From assembly GCF_024166365.1 (NCBI RefSeq), contig NC_064822.1, positions 106,636,823 through 106,700,822 on the forward strand: a DNA stretch of 64,000 nt. The letters are read 5' to 3'. The position numbers and the translations under genes were made by a program. Positions within the stretch are counted from its first letter, which is position 1. Each line of letters begins with the position of its first letter. This DNA is from Elephas maximus indicus. Lineage: Eukaryota; Chordata; Mammalia; Proboscidea; Elephantidae. The notes beneath the pieces are model-generated. The model was not told where the DNA came from. It worked only from the letters and a program-made list of their open reading frames with translations, and ran no database searches. Of this stretch, positions 31,801 through 44,500 are shown in pieces.

Positions 31801-33552
31801 CAGTGATGTTTGGAGCTCTTGTGCTTATTCTGCCTTCCATCCCATGATAGACTTCTAAGCTTACTTCTTATTCCTGTGAGCACATTCTCTGGTCTGGGAA
31901 TCAATTCTTATATCGATAGTTAGGTATCATCAGACTGTGCATACTCCCCTGGGGAATAAACGCCTGAAGTCTCAGCATGACAGAGCCATAGAGAGAGGCA
32001 TGAAAACAAAGCCATGAACAAACCAAGCAGGAGGAGTAGTCAGTCCTAAATATGTTACTTGGTAAGAACCAGAAGGAGGAAAAACAAAAACACAACAAAG
32101 AAAAAGTAGACAAAATTAATTTTATTTAATTATATATTTTTTAAAGGCATAGCAATCTCAGGGAGGAGTAGCCCATGCGTGGGAAACTGCCAATCCAACC
32201 AAGAAATGTAAAGAAAGTGACATGTAGGTGAGATGTATGTAAGTTAATACAAGAAAGGTCAGCCTAGCTAGTTCTCAGATAAGGCAGTATCTAAGGGAAA
32301 AATAAATTCCAATCCTAGGAGCTAAATTCTAAGAGTAATTGCTTGGATTTATTTACTCTGTAGCTAACCGAACCATGAATTCCAGGAAAGGTTGAGATCT
32401 TGTTTATCTGGGTCTTTCTCTCCCATAACGTATCCCATTATGCGTTAAAGATTGTTAGAACCACATACTCAGAGGACATCAGGCCCAACTCAGAGTTGAT
32501 GTGTTACTTTTGTGATCTCAAGGTTAATAATCTCTCATAAGGATCTTTTTTCTCTTTAAAAGGTAACCTTAAAAGGTCTGCTGACGTGTGGTTTTTTTTC
32601 CTGTAGGCATACACCTCATTTTAAAAGTATATGTATGCAGAAAAATAGGATTCAATATGCGTATTTTTCTGCTCAGCTCCCAATTCAGCGTAAATGAGGA
32701 CTATTGAAAGCAGTGTATTAACTCTCTTTGGTGTGTCCTATTTACTCTGGGTTATCATATTTCTAGTGTTTTCTGGATGTCCATCCAGTCTGTCAATACT
32801 GTCCTTCAAATTACTGGAATGCAGTGACTGGATGATGTTTCTTGCAATTAATTCTACATAGAGATGACTACAACTAGATAATCAATGTAGCCTCATGGGG
32901 TGGGGAGCTACCAGTGCTCTCCAAGGATTAAATACTGTATCTCTGAAACTGGAGCAGCCATCCTTTTGTCACCAGACCTCCAGGGACATCAGGGCAGGGG
33001 ACAAAAGATACTCATCTCCACCCAATTTTATTGCCTTTCAGCCCCGTTCTGTGTTGCTGCCAGGATGGCAATCTTCTAAGCCCTAGCCTTTTCTCTACAC
33101 GATTTTACCATTTTGTAAATCAGGGTAAACAATTTCATTCCCAGATGAGACTGTCCACCCTAGATAAACAAAATTGTTATTTGTGCCCAGCGCACAGGCC
33201 TTTTCCCCTGCTTCCTTGGAGCCTCCAGAAGGGTCATAGGCAAGTGATGAAGTGCCAGTCTCACAATTTAGTAAATTTTTCCACTTTAGTTGTGCCTGTT
33301 GTAGCAGTTACGGTATGTGCTTTTCTTCCCTATCAGACTGTTAAGTCCCTAGAAGTCCTCTCTGGCACACTCCTCTAACAGGATCGGTTTCCTGGGGGAG
33401 GTGAGGTTCAGGGAAGGCCGAACAGAGAAAAGGCTTGAATTGGATTTTGCCAGATGAATATGGGAGTGGCATTCCACACAGACCATGGAGGGCCTTGGAG
33501 AGCCAAGGGCCTGGGTTGCCAGCTTTTTCCCTACCCTTGCAATACGCGTGGG
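31801..33552. other. Intergenic between SMAGP and BIN2, unassigned
   Basis: AT-rich sequence with no exon and no repeat that I can name. A regulatory role cannot be judged from sequence alone. Confidence 0.45.
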
Positions 33553-33760
33553 AAGAAGCCCCGGTGGCACAGTGGTTAAGAGCTCAGCTGCTAACCGAAA
33601 GGCTGGCAGTTCTAATAGACCAGCCTCTCTGTGGTAGAAAGATGTGGCAGTCTGCGTCTGTAAAGCTTACAGCCTTGGAAACCCTATGGGACAATACTAC
33701 TCTGTCCTTCAGGGTCACCATGAGTAGGAATTGATTCCACGGTGATGGGTTTGGTTTTTA
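33553..33760 (+). mobile_element. AfroSINE, long form, sense
   Basis: It runs from GAAGCCCCGGTGGCACAGTGG, through GAAAGATGTGGCAGTCTGC, to GGTGATGGGTTTGGTTTTT. Confidence 0.93.
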
Positions 33761-33779
33761 GTTTAGTATCTTTGGGTAT

Positions 33780-34070
33780 CACTCCTGGCAGTGATTCCAG
33801 ATGCCCAGTCAGACTCTCTCTTCAGGGAATTGGGATCTGGACAGGAAACAATGAAGGTGCTGAAGCTGTCTTCCAAAGGGAGGGCCTGGAAGGGCAGTCC
33901 CTGCATTCCCGCTACAGACATCCCTGGGTTGGTTCTCGACCTTCCTGTGGCCTGGTTTTTCTTTCAGTTCTGTGAGCCGCATAATCTCTTTCTGCAAATC
34001 CCTTTTATTGCTTAATTATGTCAGCTGGCTGCCTGCTACCAGAGAACCCTAACCGATAACAAAGCAGTCA
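33780..34070 (+). repeat. Old LTR-like fragment
   Basis: TTTCTGCAAATCCCTTTTATTGC and CAGAGAACCCTAACCGATAAC resemble the 3' part of old mammalian ERVL/MaLR-type LTRs. The family assignment is tentative. Confidence 0.4.
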
Positions 34071-34116
34071 TTTCAGGGAACAGCCCCACCGAATTCTAGT
34101 TCTATAAGACTGACCT

Positions 34117-34274
34117 GGAGCCCTGGTGGTGCAGTAGTTAAGAGCTCAGCTGCTAATCAAAAGGTCTGCAGCTCGAATCCAGCAGCCGCTCCTTGGAAAC
34201 CCTATGGGGCAGTTCCATTCTGTCCTATAGGGTGTCACTATGAGTCAGAACTGACTCAATAGCACCTTAACAAG
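34117..34274 (+). mobile_element. AfroSINE, sense
   Basis: It runs from GGAGCCCTGGTGGTGCAG, through GCAGCTCGAATCCAGCAG, to CAATAGCACCTTAAC. The flanks AAGACTGACCT and AAGACTGGCCT form the target duplication. Confidence 0.94.
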
Positions 34275-34279
34275 AAGAC

Positions 34280-34969
34280 TGGCCTAGAATTCCTTAAAAC
34301 CTCAGTCTCTGTCATGTGTCCCTTCTAACCCACCAATAAATCCTGCCTAATCTGATCTCTGCTCAACATTCTGTCTCTATAAGGATCTTTTCCACCCCTG
34401 CCAATCTTTGTTTCTCTAGTACAGAGTTTGGCATAAAGCAGGAGCTCCAAAATGCCTGCTGAATGACTGAATGGTGCCATCTTCACCCATTACCCCTAGA
34501 AACAAGAATGGTGTGAATGTGTATCAAGGTGGCAGGATTTCAGAGTTTTTAATGTTTTCACAAAGATTTCCATAGTAAGCAAATGAGAGGACTTGAATCC
34601 AGTACTTCTGACTCCAAATTTCATGTCATTTCCACTACATTATTATCCCATTGTCTTCCTTTTACTTGGAGTTCCATTTCTTCCTTCATCCCTTTTCACA
34701 CCAAGTACCAGGTTGTAAATATTAGATACAACTCCAAAATGTAACCCCCCTCCCTCTTCAGGCAGGGGAGGGAAACATGTAATAAAGCATCTGGACTGAG
34801 AAGGGGAGCCTGTGGCCCTGGCATCATCAAAGAGTTACTGCCAGAAGGTAGGACGAGCTGGGGGCTAGGGATATGACAGAATCTTTCTGAACCTGGGGTA
34901 GAATCAATAACCTTGACTAAGTGGAGAACAGTATGCTGAACTGGAGCAACTCCTCCTGTTAAACAGAGA
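34280..34969. other. Intergenic just beyond the BIN2 3' end
   Basis: L2-like pieces (AATCTTTGTTTCTCTAGTAC, GAGTTTGGCATAAAGCAGG) near 34320-34480; otherwise unassigned. Confidence 0.5.
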
Positions 34970-35484
34970 ATCCATATATGGTCAGAATCATACTTTATTT
35001 AATGATATCTGAAAGATCTGTTTTTTTGGCTTTAAGTCTTACAAAATGAGTGGTAAGTCAAAAATAGATTTGTTCACTATCCTCTGAGTATATATGGTTA
35101 TATGTCTCTGTGGACAAGCGTTATCTATAGATGCTTCTGCTTTTTACAATCATTATAGCCCCATTCTAGTTAGTATGTATATTATAAAGTCTTACTATTC
35201 AAACAATTCTAAAACCTGAATTAAATATCCCTGAGTCTAACATTCTCTTCTCCCAAGCCTCCCTCCCTCCCTCCCATAAGGCTACTCTTCGGCCTCTGTT
35301 AACGCTGTCTTTAGAGATCACCAGCAGCATTCATACTGTATATGAACTTAAGAATGAATGCTGGATCTAATGTCCCTGTGACCTACAGCCTCTAGCCACC
35401 TCATAACCCCAGAGGCCTGGTTGAAGAACGTCCCTGGAGAGATATGTGTGTGTGGAGTGGGGAGGAGGTCTTGGCAGTTTCTCT
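34970..35484 (-). other. BIN2: BIN2 3' UTR with poly(A) signal and a G-run
   Basis: A minus-strand AATAAA is the complement of 34994-34999, about 490 bases after the stop; cleavage would fall near 34970-34980. Within the UTR the transcript strand carries four GGG runs separated by single A bases (complement of 35261-35275). Confidence 0.75.
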
Positions 35485-35514
35485 TCAAAGTTGGGCACTT
35501 TGACTTGTAGATAC
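35485..35514 (-). CDS. BIN2: BIN2 last coding exon (VSTSQSAQL stop)
   Basis: After a TTGCTTTCCAG acceptor, ten codons encode VSTSQSAQL and TGA (35487-35485), corresponding to the VSTSENPQL end I recall for human BIN2. The exon continues into the 3' UTR. Confidence 0.92.
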   Translation of the reverse strand, partial: VSTSQSAQL

Positions 35515-38500
35515 CTGGAAAGCAAACATGATTGCATTAGATACCGACCTGCCCTCCCACCAACCATTTACAGGGGTAAAAACTTAATCTGCTTCTACCA
35601 AATTATATTTCATGTAATGCCACTGGCCATCTATTGAGGGAAGTGATATGAAACTGGTTGTTGGGATTAACATAAGGACTTTGTTGCAGATATTGTTCAT
35701 TACATTAGTCACCATCTCTTTTTAAGGATTCTTAATCTTGCCACCCACCCTGTTCTCTGTGTACCTAGCTCCCTTACCTCCTCTTGAGGCTCAGGTGCTA
35801 TGACGCTGTTCTCTTCTGCAACCGTAGAGACTTGAAGCTGAAGGCCTTGGCCCTGCAAAAAGAAGAGCTCTGCCAATGAGAGAAAGCTCAATTTCCCCAT
35901 CTCTCAGCTTAGAAGGGTCTTTTGGGCCTTACACTTTTTAAAGATCATATACAATACAAGCAGCAAAGATATAACATTGTTTCACTAGAGTCAGAAGGCA
36001 TCAAAGAAAGCTTTACTGTCATCTCCATTTATAAGTAAAGGAACCAAGGCTTGCCGGAACGGGAAACCCGGTCTTTAAACTCCAGAGCCATTTCCATGAT
36101 CGGGTATTATGTGACATGGTTCTGTATGTGTATCTATGTGGCAGTGTGTAAGGGCATAAATATAGGTCTTATAACCACTACCTACCACTTTAAGACTAAC
36201 CCTCCTTAAGAATGCACTACAGCTCTCACCAGGAGCGGATTATCCAATAAGCAAGGTAAGCATAGTACTTACCTTGCCTGCCAGACCATCTGTAGTGAAC
36301 AATTTTTTAATTGTGCCTTAGGTGAAACTTTACAGACCAAATTACCTTCTCATTCAACAATTTATATACAAATCGTTTTGTGACACTGGTTGCAATCCCC
36401 ACAATGCATCAACACTCTCCCCTTCCAGACCCCGATCACCTATTTCCATTTGTCCATCTCTCCTATCCCTTCCTGGCTTCTCGTCATTGCTATAGGTCTC
36501 ATATACATGATTGAACTAAGAAGCACATTCCTCACATGTGTTGTTTTGTAGACCTGTAATCTTTGGCAGAAGGGTGAACTTTGGGAGTGGCTTCACTTCT
36601 CAGTTGAAAGCGTATCTGGGGGCCAGAGTCTCAGGGGTTCTTCCAGTCTTTGTCAGACAAGTAAGCCTGATCTTGTTTTTGTGTGTGAACTTGAATTTTG
36701 TTCTACATTTTTCTCCCACTCAGGACCTCTATTGTGATCCCTGTCAGAGCAGTCAGTGGTGGTAGCCAGGTACCATCTGGTTCTTGTAGTGAACAATTTC
36801 ATTACATCCTGATTACTAAGTAAGGACAAGTAAGCCTATGCTTACCTTGCTTACTGGGTCATCCGCCCCGGTCAGGAACTGTAAATTTAAAAAGAGGCTT
36901 TGAATTTGTAGGAAGATGCTGTGGAGTTGAGAGAGACACAGATGCCAGCCATACCTAGAAGCAGAATCCCTGATGTGGTGCAAAAATGTGAAATTGTTCA
37001 CTATAGATGTTCCGGTAAGCAAGGTAAGCACTGTGCTTATCTTGCCTATTGGATAATCCACCCTTGGCTCTCACATTTAGACAGGCAGGACAGGCAAGTG
37101 GTATAATTGTTGCTTTGGGAAAGGTTCTAGGTTCTGAGATGGGAACCAATGGTGTGGAAAGCCCTGTCTAGGAACTGTTATGCCGGGGTGGAGTCGGGGG
37201 ACGGGGGAATCCCAGCACTCGAAGGTTTAGAACCAAAAAAAAATTTTTTTAATTGAAATATAATCCACATCCTACAGAATTCATTCTTTTATAGTAGAGC
37301 CTATTTCTAATAGTGGGACAGACGCTTAAAATTCTGTGGTTTATCCTCTGAAGTAATTTTCCTTCTTCCTACTCCCTCCTCCCTCTCCAGGCTTTTGAAT
37401 TGCCTCACAGGTAATAAGATTACCTCCCCAAAACTCATCAAAATCTTCATTCTCTCAGATGATTTAAATGCTGAGCATGAACAGTTTTTCCCTAGTTAAA
37501 TTTACATGTACCCATTTTTATATGTGAGCATCCATAATTCTGTTTGAGAGAAAGTATGATTTATGATGCTACCTGTGAGGGAAGTAAGCCTATTTTGTAG
37601 GATGTAGGCTTCAGATCATTGGTGGCACTGATGGGCTAGGATCTACAATGCTCTAGTTGCTTAATTCCACAGGAAAAACATGTCTCCTTAGCTGATGACC
37701 AAAGCAATCCCACAGGGGAGGCTAGGGGTGGGTATAAACCTCAAATACTAAGACAGACTCAGGGGATAGGAGGTTGTGTCCTGTACCTCTCTTCCAGGGA
37801 AGGCAGTGTTACTAGACCGTTTCTCAAAATGGCCAGACAGTGTCTTGGCCCTCATAACCTCCCCTTCAATCAGATTACTCCAAGAATGCCAATTTGTTCT
37901 GATATTCACCAGAACCAGAGTCAATCTATTGCTGTCTCCATACTAAAATCATTACAAAGTCAAATTTAATTAATTTTGGTACTTTCCATACCTTTGAGCT
38001 TGTCTTTTCAGTGCAGAAAATTGATAAGTGCTACATTTTACCTGCTCAAAATCCTGCATTTACTCTGTGCATATTCACTGTTTACAAGTCCTGAATCTCT
38101 CTCTCAGATGCTCAGTCTCAGACTAGAAACCAGCCAAGGAGAAAAGTGCCTCAGAGATTCCAGACTGAGGGCATAATAATGTTAATGACTTGGAGTTTAG
38201 TACCTCAGGGGAGTCAGCTGAGGTAAACTCTTTGTTCTCTTCCTTGTCTTCCATCTTCCCTGCCTCACTAGGCTCTGAAAAAACCTGTGGATCAAAGTGG
38301 AGAATGTAGGAGAAAGGTCAGAATGTAAGATAAAGTTCACACTTTGGATATCCTCCTTGTATCCTCTGTCCATGTTATCTCCTCTCAGATAGCAGGAGGC
38401 TCCCGAGGTAGCCTGGTCAACCTTCAGTTAGGCACAGGCAATAGTAAGATGGTATGATTTGAGGGGTACCAGATATCCTAGATATCCACATAGCTCTCTC

Positions 38501-41500
38501 CCTAGCCTCCTTCATTGCCTGAATGTCACCTTCTCTGACCACCCTATTTAAAATTGCAATCCAGCTCCCATTCTCTGTGCTCTCCCCTACTTAATTTTTC
38601 TCTACATCTCTTATCACCACTAAATTGTAATTTTACTTACTTAATTTGGTTTCTTGTCTGACTGCTCCCACTAGAATGTGAAGGAAGGCAAGGATTTTTG
38701 TTTTGTTCATGTTCGTATCCCCACTGCCTAGAAAAGTGCTTGGTACATAGTAGGGGCTCAATCAAAAATTGTAGAAGGAATGAATGAATTTTGGTACCAT
38801 CTAGTCAGATGTCTCACCATAATCCTGTCTACGATATACCCGACAGGTAAACAAGGAAGGTGAATTGTGCCTCAAGGTGGCCCACCCCAGTTTTTAACAT
38901 AGCTAATTATTGAAAGTTCTCCTTGTACTGATTCAGGATGTACCCTTTTCTATGTTTTACCCAGAGGGCATAGTTCTGCCCTCTGGAATTGCATACGGAA
39001 AGTCAAACCTCTCTTCTATAATAGCCTTTCCATATAATTTGAGTAGGACTTGACTTCCAGATCTTTCACCAAACTGGTTGCCCTCCAGTTAGTTGGTGTC
39101 TCAATTTTAATATAATCCTTTTCTCATCCATATTCTCAACTTTCAAAAGGCCATCCCTGATGGCTTTACCTTCTTCTGTGAGTTCTTGCTTCTAGATCTC
39201 TCTTATCAAAAAGATACACCTTGGCAATCTAGTGATGCCATTTCTCTCAGCGTCTATTCCATACTCACAAGTAGGACAAACAAGTGAGACAACGTCCCCC
39301 ACCGCACCCCATTAAAAAGGGTAAAGCTTAGGATGCCAGTTATCAGTTCTTTATATTTGGAACTCTCAGAAATTGAAACTAAAGAAATAAATGAGTGAGA
39401 AGCTTCTCATAAAAATATTAGAAATAAGCCTTCTACAGAAGTCAGTCCTTCCCTAAGAGTGGAGTTGCTATAAAGATGTGAAATCATCCCCAGAACCAAA
39501 AAAGGTGTTCACGGGGTTACCCTTGAGACTAAAATGCTGTTGTGTGCGGTCGAGTCAATTCTGACTCGTAGTGACCCTATAAGACAGAGTAGAACTGCCC
39601 CATGGGGTTTACCTAGGCTGTAATCTTTATAGGAGCAGATTGCCAGGTCTTTTCTCCCATAGAGTCGCTGGTGGGTCAAACCCCTGACCTTTCGGTTAAT
39701 AGCTAAGCACTTAACCATTTTGTCGCCAGAGCTCCTTTTGAGACTATCATGACATAAAATCTTATCAACTATGGTGCAATCTGACTGTAATAAAGATGGT
39801 CTACATGGAGGTTGTAAAAGGGAGTAAAAACCCAATCAGATCCATTCTCACCTGAGAGATCATCAAGGTAGGTGATGTGCAAAGTTCTCCTGGGTTCAGA
39901 TTGTGGGTGGTTTCCTTTTCTCTGGCCTTAGGAGTTCTTTCTGGCTTCTCTGATGGCTCCGGATCAGGAGATGCCTGTATGGAGGCCCTAGGACTGGGAG
40001 TTCCAGCCCCCAAGAAGGCCCTGGGCCTGGTAGGTGAACCCTCTTCAGAGGCTGTAGGGCTGGAGGGTATGCTCCCTGAGGAATGCCTGAGCCTGGGACT
40101 GGCTCTAGGTGGAGGAGGCCTACTAGGGGGTGCTGAGGTCCTCGAAAGAGAGGCTTTCTTCTCTGGTTGTTCAGATCCTTCACTTGTGGTGCGGGTCCGG
40201 AGGACTACTACTGGAAGAGATGGTGAAGTCTGCTCTGAAGGGTTTAGGGCTCTGCCTGATGCTGGAGCTGGGGAGCAAGAGAAAACTTCCTCCTGGGACT
40301 CACCACCCTCAATGGTGGGAGAAGGCTGGGTTTGGGTTGGGCCATTGTAGGCTGGCAGAGGCTCTTCTTCCTCAGAGGAGCTGGTTTTGGCCCCTCCCCC
40401 CTCTATTTCCTCATCTTTTAAGGGTTCTTCTTTGATCTCAGAATTGTCTTCTCCCTGGGCTGGATCAGGGGCCAGCTCTTCTTCAGCTGCTGAAATGGAT
40501 TCCCTCTCACTCTTCAAGGAAAGTGCAGAGGGGCTGGTAGGTGAGGTGAGAGGACTGGAGACTGTAGATTTTCGAACTGGGGGAGAGATGACCAAAGAAC
40601 GTTTGGTGCTGCTAAAAAAGGAAGAGTATTCAGATTAAGAGGAGCTAAAATCTGGAAGCAACATAAATATCCAAAAAGAAATTATGATGCATGCATATAA
40701 TAAAGCAGAATAAAATGATGTAAGAAAGTTTGCATATAATACACAATAATGCTTATGTTACAAAGTAAACTGAAAAAAGGCTATAAAATTTTACCTATAT
40801 CATGGCCTCAATTATGTAAAAATATGTAAAGAAAAAAGAGACTGGAAAGAAATAGCAAAATTTAACAACTATTTTCTCTGTGGAGAGGATTAAGAGGTAA
40901 TATAAGTAACATTTATCGAGTACCTATTATGTGCTGAGTATTTTCACAGCCAACATCAGCTTGAATCCTACTTCTTTGAATCCCTCTTATGTACTGTCTA
41001 CCAACTGACTGAGCAACACACAAATATTTACTCTAGATTTACCAAAGCATGTGCTAGGTCCTGGGAAAACGGATGGGACATAGGGGTAGAAGGGGGAGAA
41101 GAGAAACTTAGTTCCTGCTCTGTGGGAGTTTCTGATGTGGAGTAGGCTGCATGACAGAAGATTCTTTCCAGCACTAGCATTCTAGAAGTCAATAAGTTTA
41201 GAAGACTCAAGACATAGCAAAAAAGGATGAATTTCCCTATAGGTTTCTGGGATACCTCACTGTAAGTGACGGTTAAGTTGGAAAGAATGGATAGTTAGAA
41301 CTCTGGCTTTCAATGCTAGGAAGAAGAGAAATAGAGCTTTTGCAGCAAAAGGGAGTTCATCTAGGAACTCCACACTGGCCCTTTAGTAGTTGTTTTTAAT
41401 AGTCTGTAACTAATGGTTAAATGAGTGATACAAACAAATGTGAGGCCTATCCTTCCTTTGTGTCCCAAGCTCAGTCACTACCTCCTTGAATCTTCCCTGA

Positions 41501-44500
41501 CCAGCTGCACCTTGGTGATTATTTACCTCTCTGGAATTCCTACTTGTCTTATTAGGCGCTTGGTATATACAAGCTTATATTGTTCCTTGTCTCCTTAGGC
41601 AATCTTCTGTCCTTCCAACTTTCTGTAAATCTCTTTAGGGAAAGCAAAAGTCTCCTATATCTTTGGATCCCTAGCACCCAACATAAAACCTTGTGCATAA
41701 GAAGGAACTTAATAAAATTTCCTGAACAAAAGCTTCCAAATAAGAAAGTGATCACATTCTGAGGGACCAGTGAATCGCTGAACCATGTATGAAGTGTGAA
41801 GAATGCATGAAGACAAAAGACACCACAAAAAAAAACAGTGGAAAAACAAACCATAACAGACTGGGAAAAGATATTTGCAATGCATACTATTAAAGAATTA
41901 GTATCCAGAGTATACAAAGAGCTCATGCAAATCAATTACAAAAAAGTGTAAATATTAAAAATGAGAAAAGGATAAACAATCAGCTCATAGAACAGGAACC
42001 CTGAATGATCAATAACATGAAAAGATGCTCAAGCTAACTAGTAATTGTGGTGACATGAATTAAAACAAAAAATTCCAGTTCATACCCATTAGTTTGGAAG
42101 AATTAAGAAGTCTGACAACATCACATGTGGCAAAAATGAGGTGCAATGGAGGCCCTTATTCACTGCTGATGGGTTGTAAATTCAAACAATCACTTTGGAA
42201 AGCAATTTGGCTAGGTGGCACAAACAGTTTGTGCTTGACTGCTAAAGGTTGGTAGTTTGAACTCACTCAACAGTACCACGAAAGAAAGGCCTGGGGATCT
42301 GCTTCCATTACGACTATAGCCAAGAAAACTCTTAACAAGTGTGGCTGCCATTAGTCAGAATCCACTCAACAGAAACAGGTTTGGTTCGGGTTTTTAGTAA
42401 AGCTGAAGAAGCCCCCACGCACAAACCCTATGACTCAGCAATTCCACTCCCAGTATACACTCCAGACAAACTCTTAATAATATTCACAAGGAGAAATGTA
42501 AAATATGTTCGTTGTAACGTTATTTGTAAGAATGAATTTGCAAACAACCTGAACGTCCATTAGCAGGAGGATAAATTGTGAACTAAGCATATGATAGCAT
42601 CCATACTAGTTATGGAAAGGAAAGATCAAAGCTAGCAACATGTACTAACAAGGATAAATTTCAAAAATACTACTAAGAGAACAAAAGCAGCTGCAGAAGA
42701 ATTTTTGTTAGCTGCCGTTGAATCTGTTCCAACTCATAGCAACTCTATGTACAACAGAAACGCTGCCTGGTCCTGTGCCATCCTCACAATTACTGTTATG
42801 CTTGAGCCCACTGTTGAAGCCACTGTGTCAGTCCATCTCGTCGAGGGTCTTCCTGTTTTTCACAGACCCTCTACTATACCAAGCATGATGTCCTTCTCCA
42901 GGAACTGGTCCCTCCTGATAATATGTCCAAAATATGTGAGATAAAGTCACGCCATCCTCACTTCTAATGAGCATTCTGGCTGTACTTCTTCCAAGACAGA
43001 TTTGTTCATTCTTCTGGCAGTCCGTGGTATATTCAATATTCTTTACCAACACCATGACTCAAAGGCACTGATTTTTCTTCAGTCTTCCTTATTCACTGTC
43101 CAGTTTTCACATGCATATGAGGCAAATGAAAACACCATAGCCAGGGTCAGGTGCACCCTAGTTCTCAAAGTAACACCTGCTTTTTAACACTTTAAAGAGA
43201 TTTGTTGCAACCAATTTGCCCAATGCAGTAAGTCTTTTGATTTCTTGACTGCTGCTTCCGTGGGCGTTGATTGCGGATCCAAGTAAAATGAAATCCTTTA
43301 CAACTTCAATATTTTCTGTTAATCATGATATTGCTTATTGGTCTTGTTGTGAGGATTTTTCTTTTATGTTGAGGTGTAATCCATACTGAAGACTGTGGTT
43401 TTTGATCTTCATTAGTAAGTGCTTCAAGTCCTCTTCACTTCCAGCAAGGAAGGTTGTGTCATCTGCATATCGAAGGTTGTTAATGAGTCTTCCTCCAATC
43501 CTGATGCCCTGTTCTTCTTCATACAGTCTGGCTTCTCGGATTATTTGCTCAGCATACAGACTGAATAAGTATGGTGAAAGGATACAACCCTGACACATAC
43601 CTTTCCTGACTTTAAACCACTCAGTATCCCCTTGTTCTGTTCGAACAACTGCCTTTTGATCTAAGTACAGGTTCCTCACAAGCACAAGTAAGTGGTCCGG
43701 AACTCCCATTCTTCGCAATGTTATCCATAACTTGTTGTGATCCACACAGTTGAATGCCTTTGCACAGTCAATAAAACGAAGGTAAATATCCTTCTGGTAT
43801 TCTCTGCTTTCAGCCAGGATCCATCTAACATCAGCAATAACATCCCTGGTTCCACATCCTCTTCTGAATCCGGCATGAATTTCTGGTAGTTCCCTGTCAA
43901 TGTACTGCTGCAAATGCTTTCGAATGATCTCCAGCAAAGTTCTGCTTGTGTGTGATGTTAATGATATTGTTCGATAATTTCTGCATTCTGTTTGATCACC
44001 TTTCTTTGAAATGGGTATAAATATGGACCACTTCCAGTTGGCCAGGCAGCTGTCTTCCACATTTCTTGGCATAGATGAACGAGCACTTCCAGCATTGCAT
44101 CTGTTTGTTGAAACATCTCAACTGATACGCCGTCAATTCCTGGAGACTTGTTTTTCGCCAATGCCTCAGAATTCCATTTATGTAAATAAAGGTTAAAAAC
44201 ACACAAAACAATATTGTATGTGTATGTATGTATGTGCATCCAAAAAAAACCCATATATGTAAAAAGATGTGCACAGAAATAATAAATACTAAATTCAAGA
44301 GTGATTACTTCACATATCTGATAAAGTTTAATTTAATATCCAAAATATATATAGAGCTACTACTGAACAGCAAAAAGACAAACAACCCAATTAAAAAATG
44401 GGCAGAAGACCTGAATAGACATTTCTCCAAAGAAGATATACGAATGGCTAATAAGCACATGAGAAGATGTTCAACATCATTAATCATTAGGAAAAAGAAA

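Noticed and set aside
39877-40350. 157-codon plus-strand open frame
   Set aside because: It is the antisense shadow of BIN2 exon 10, whose minus-strand frame matches a known protein.
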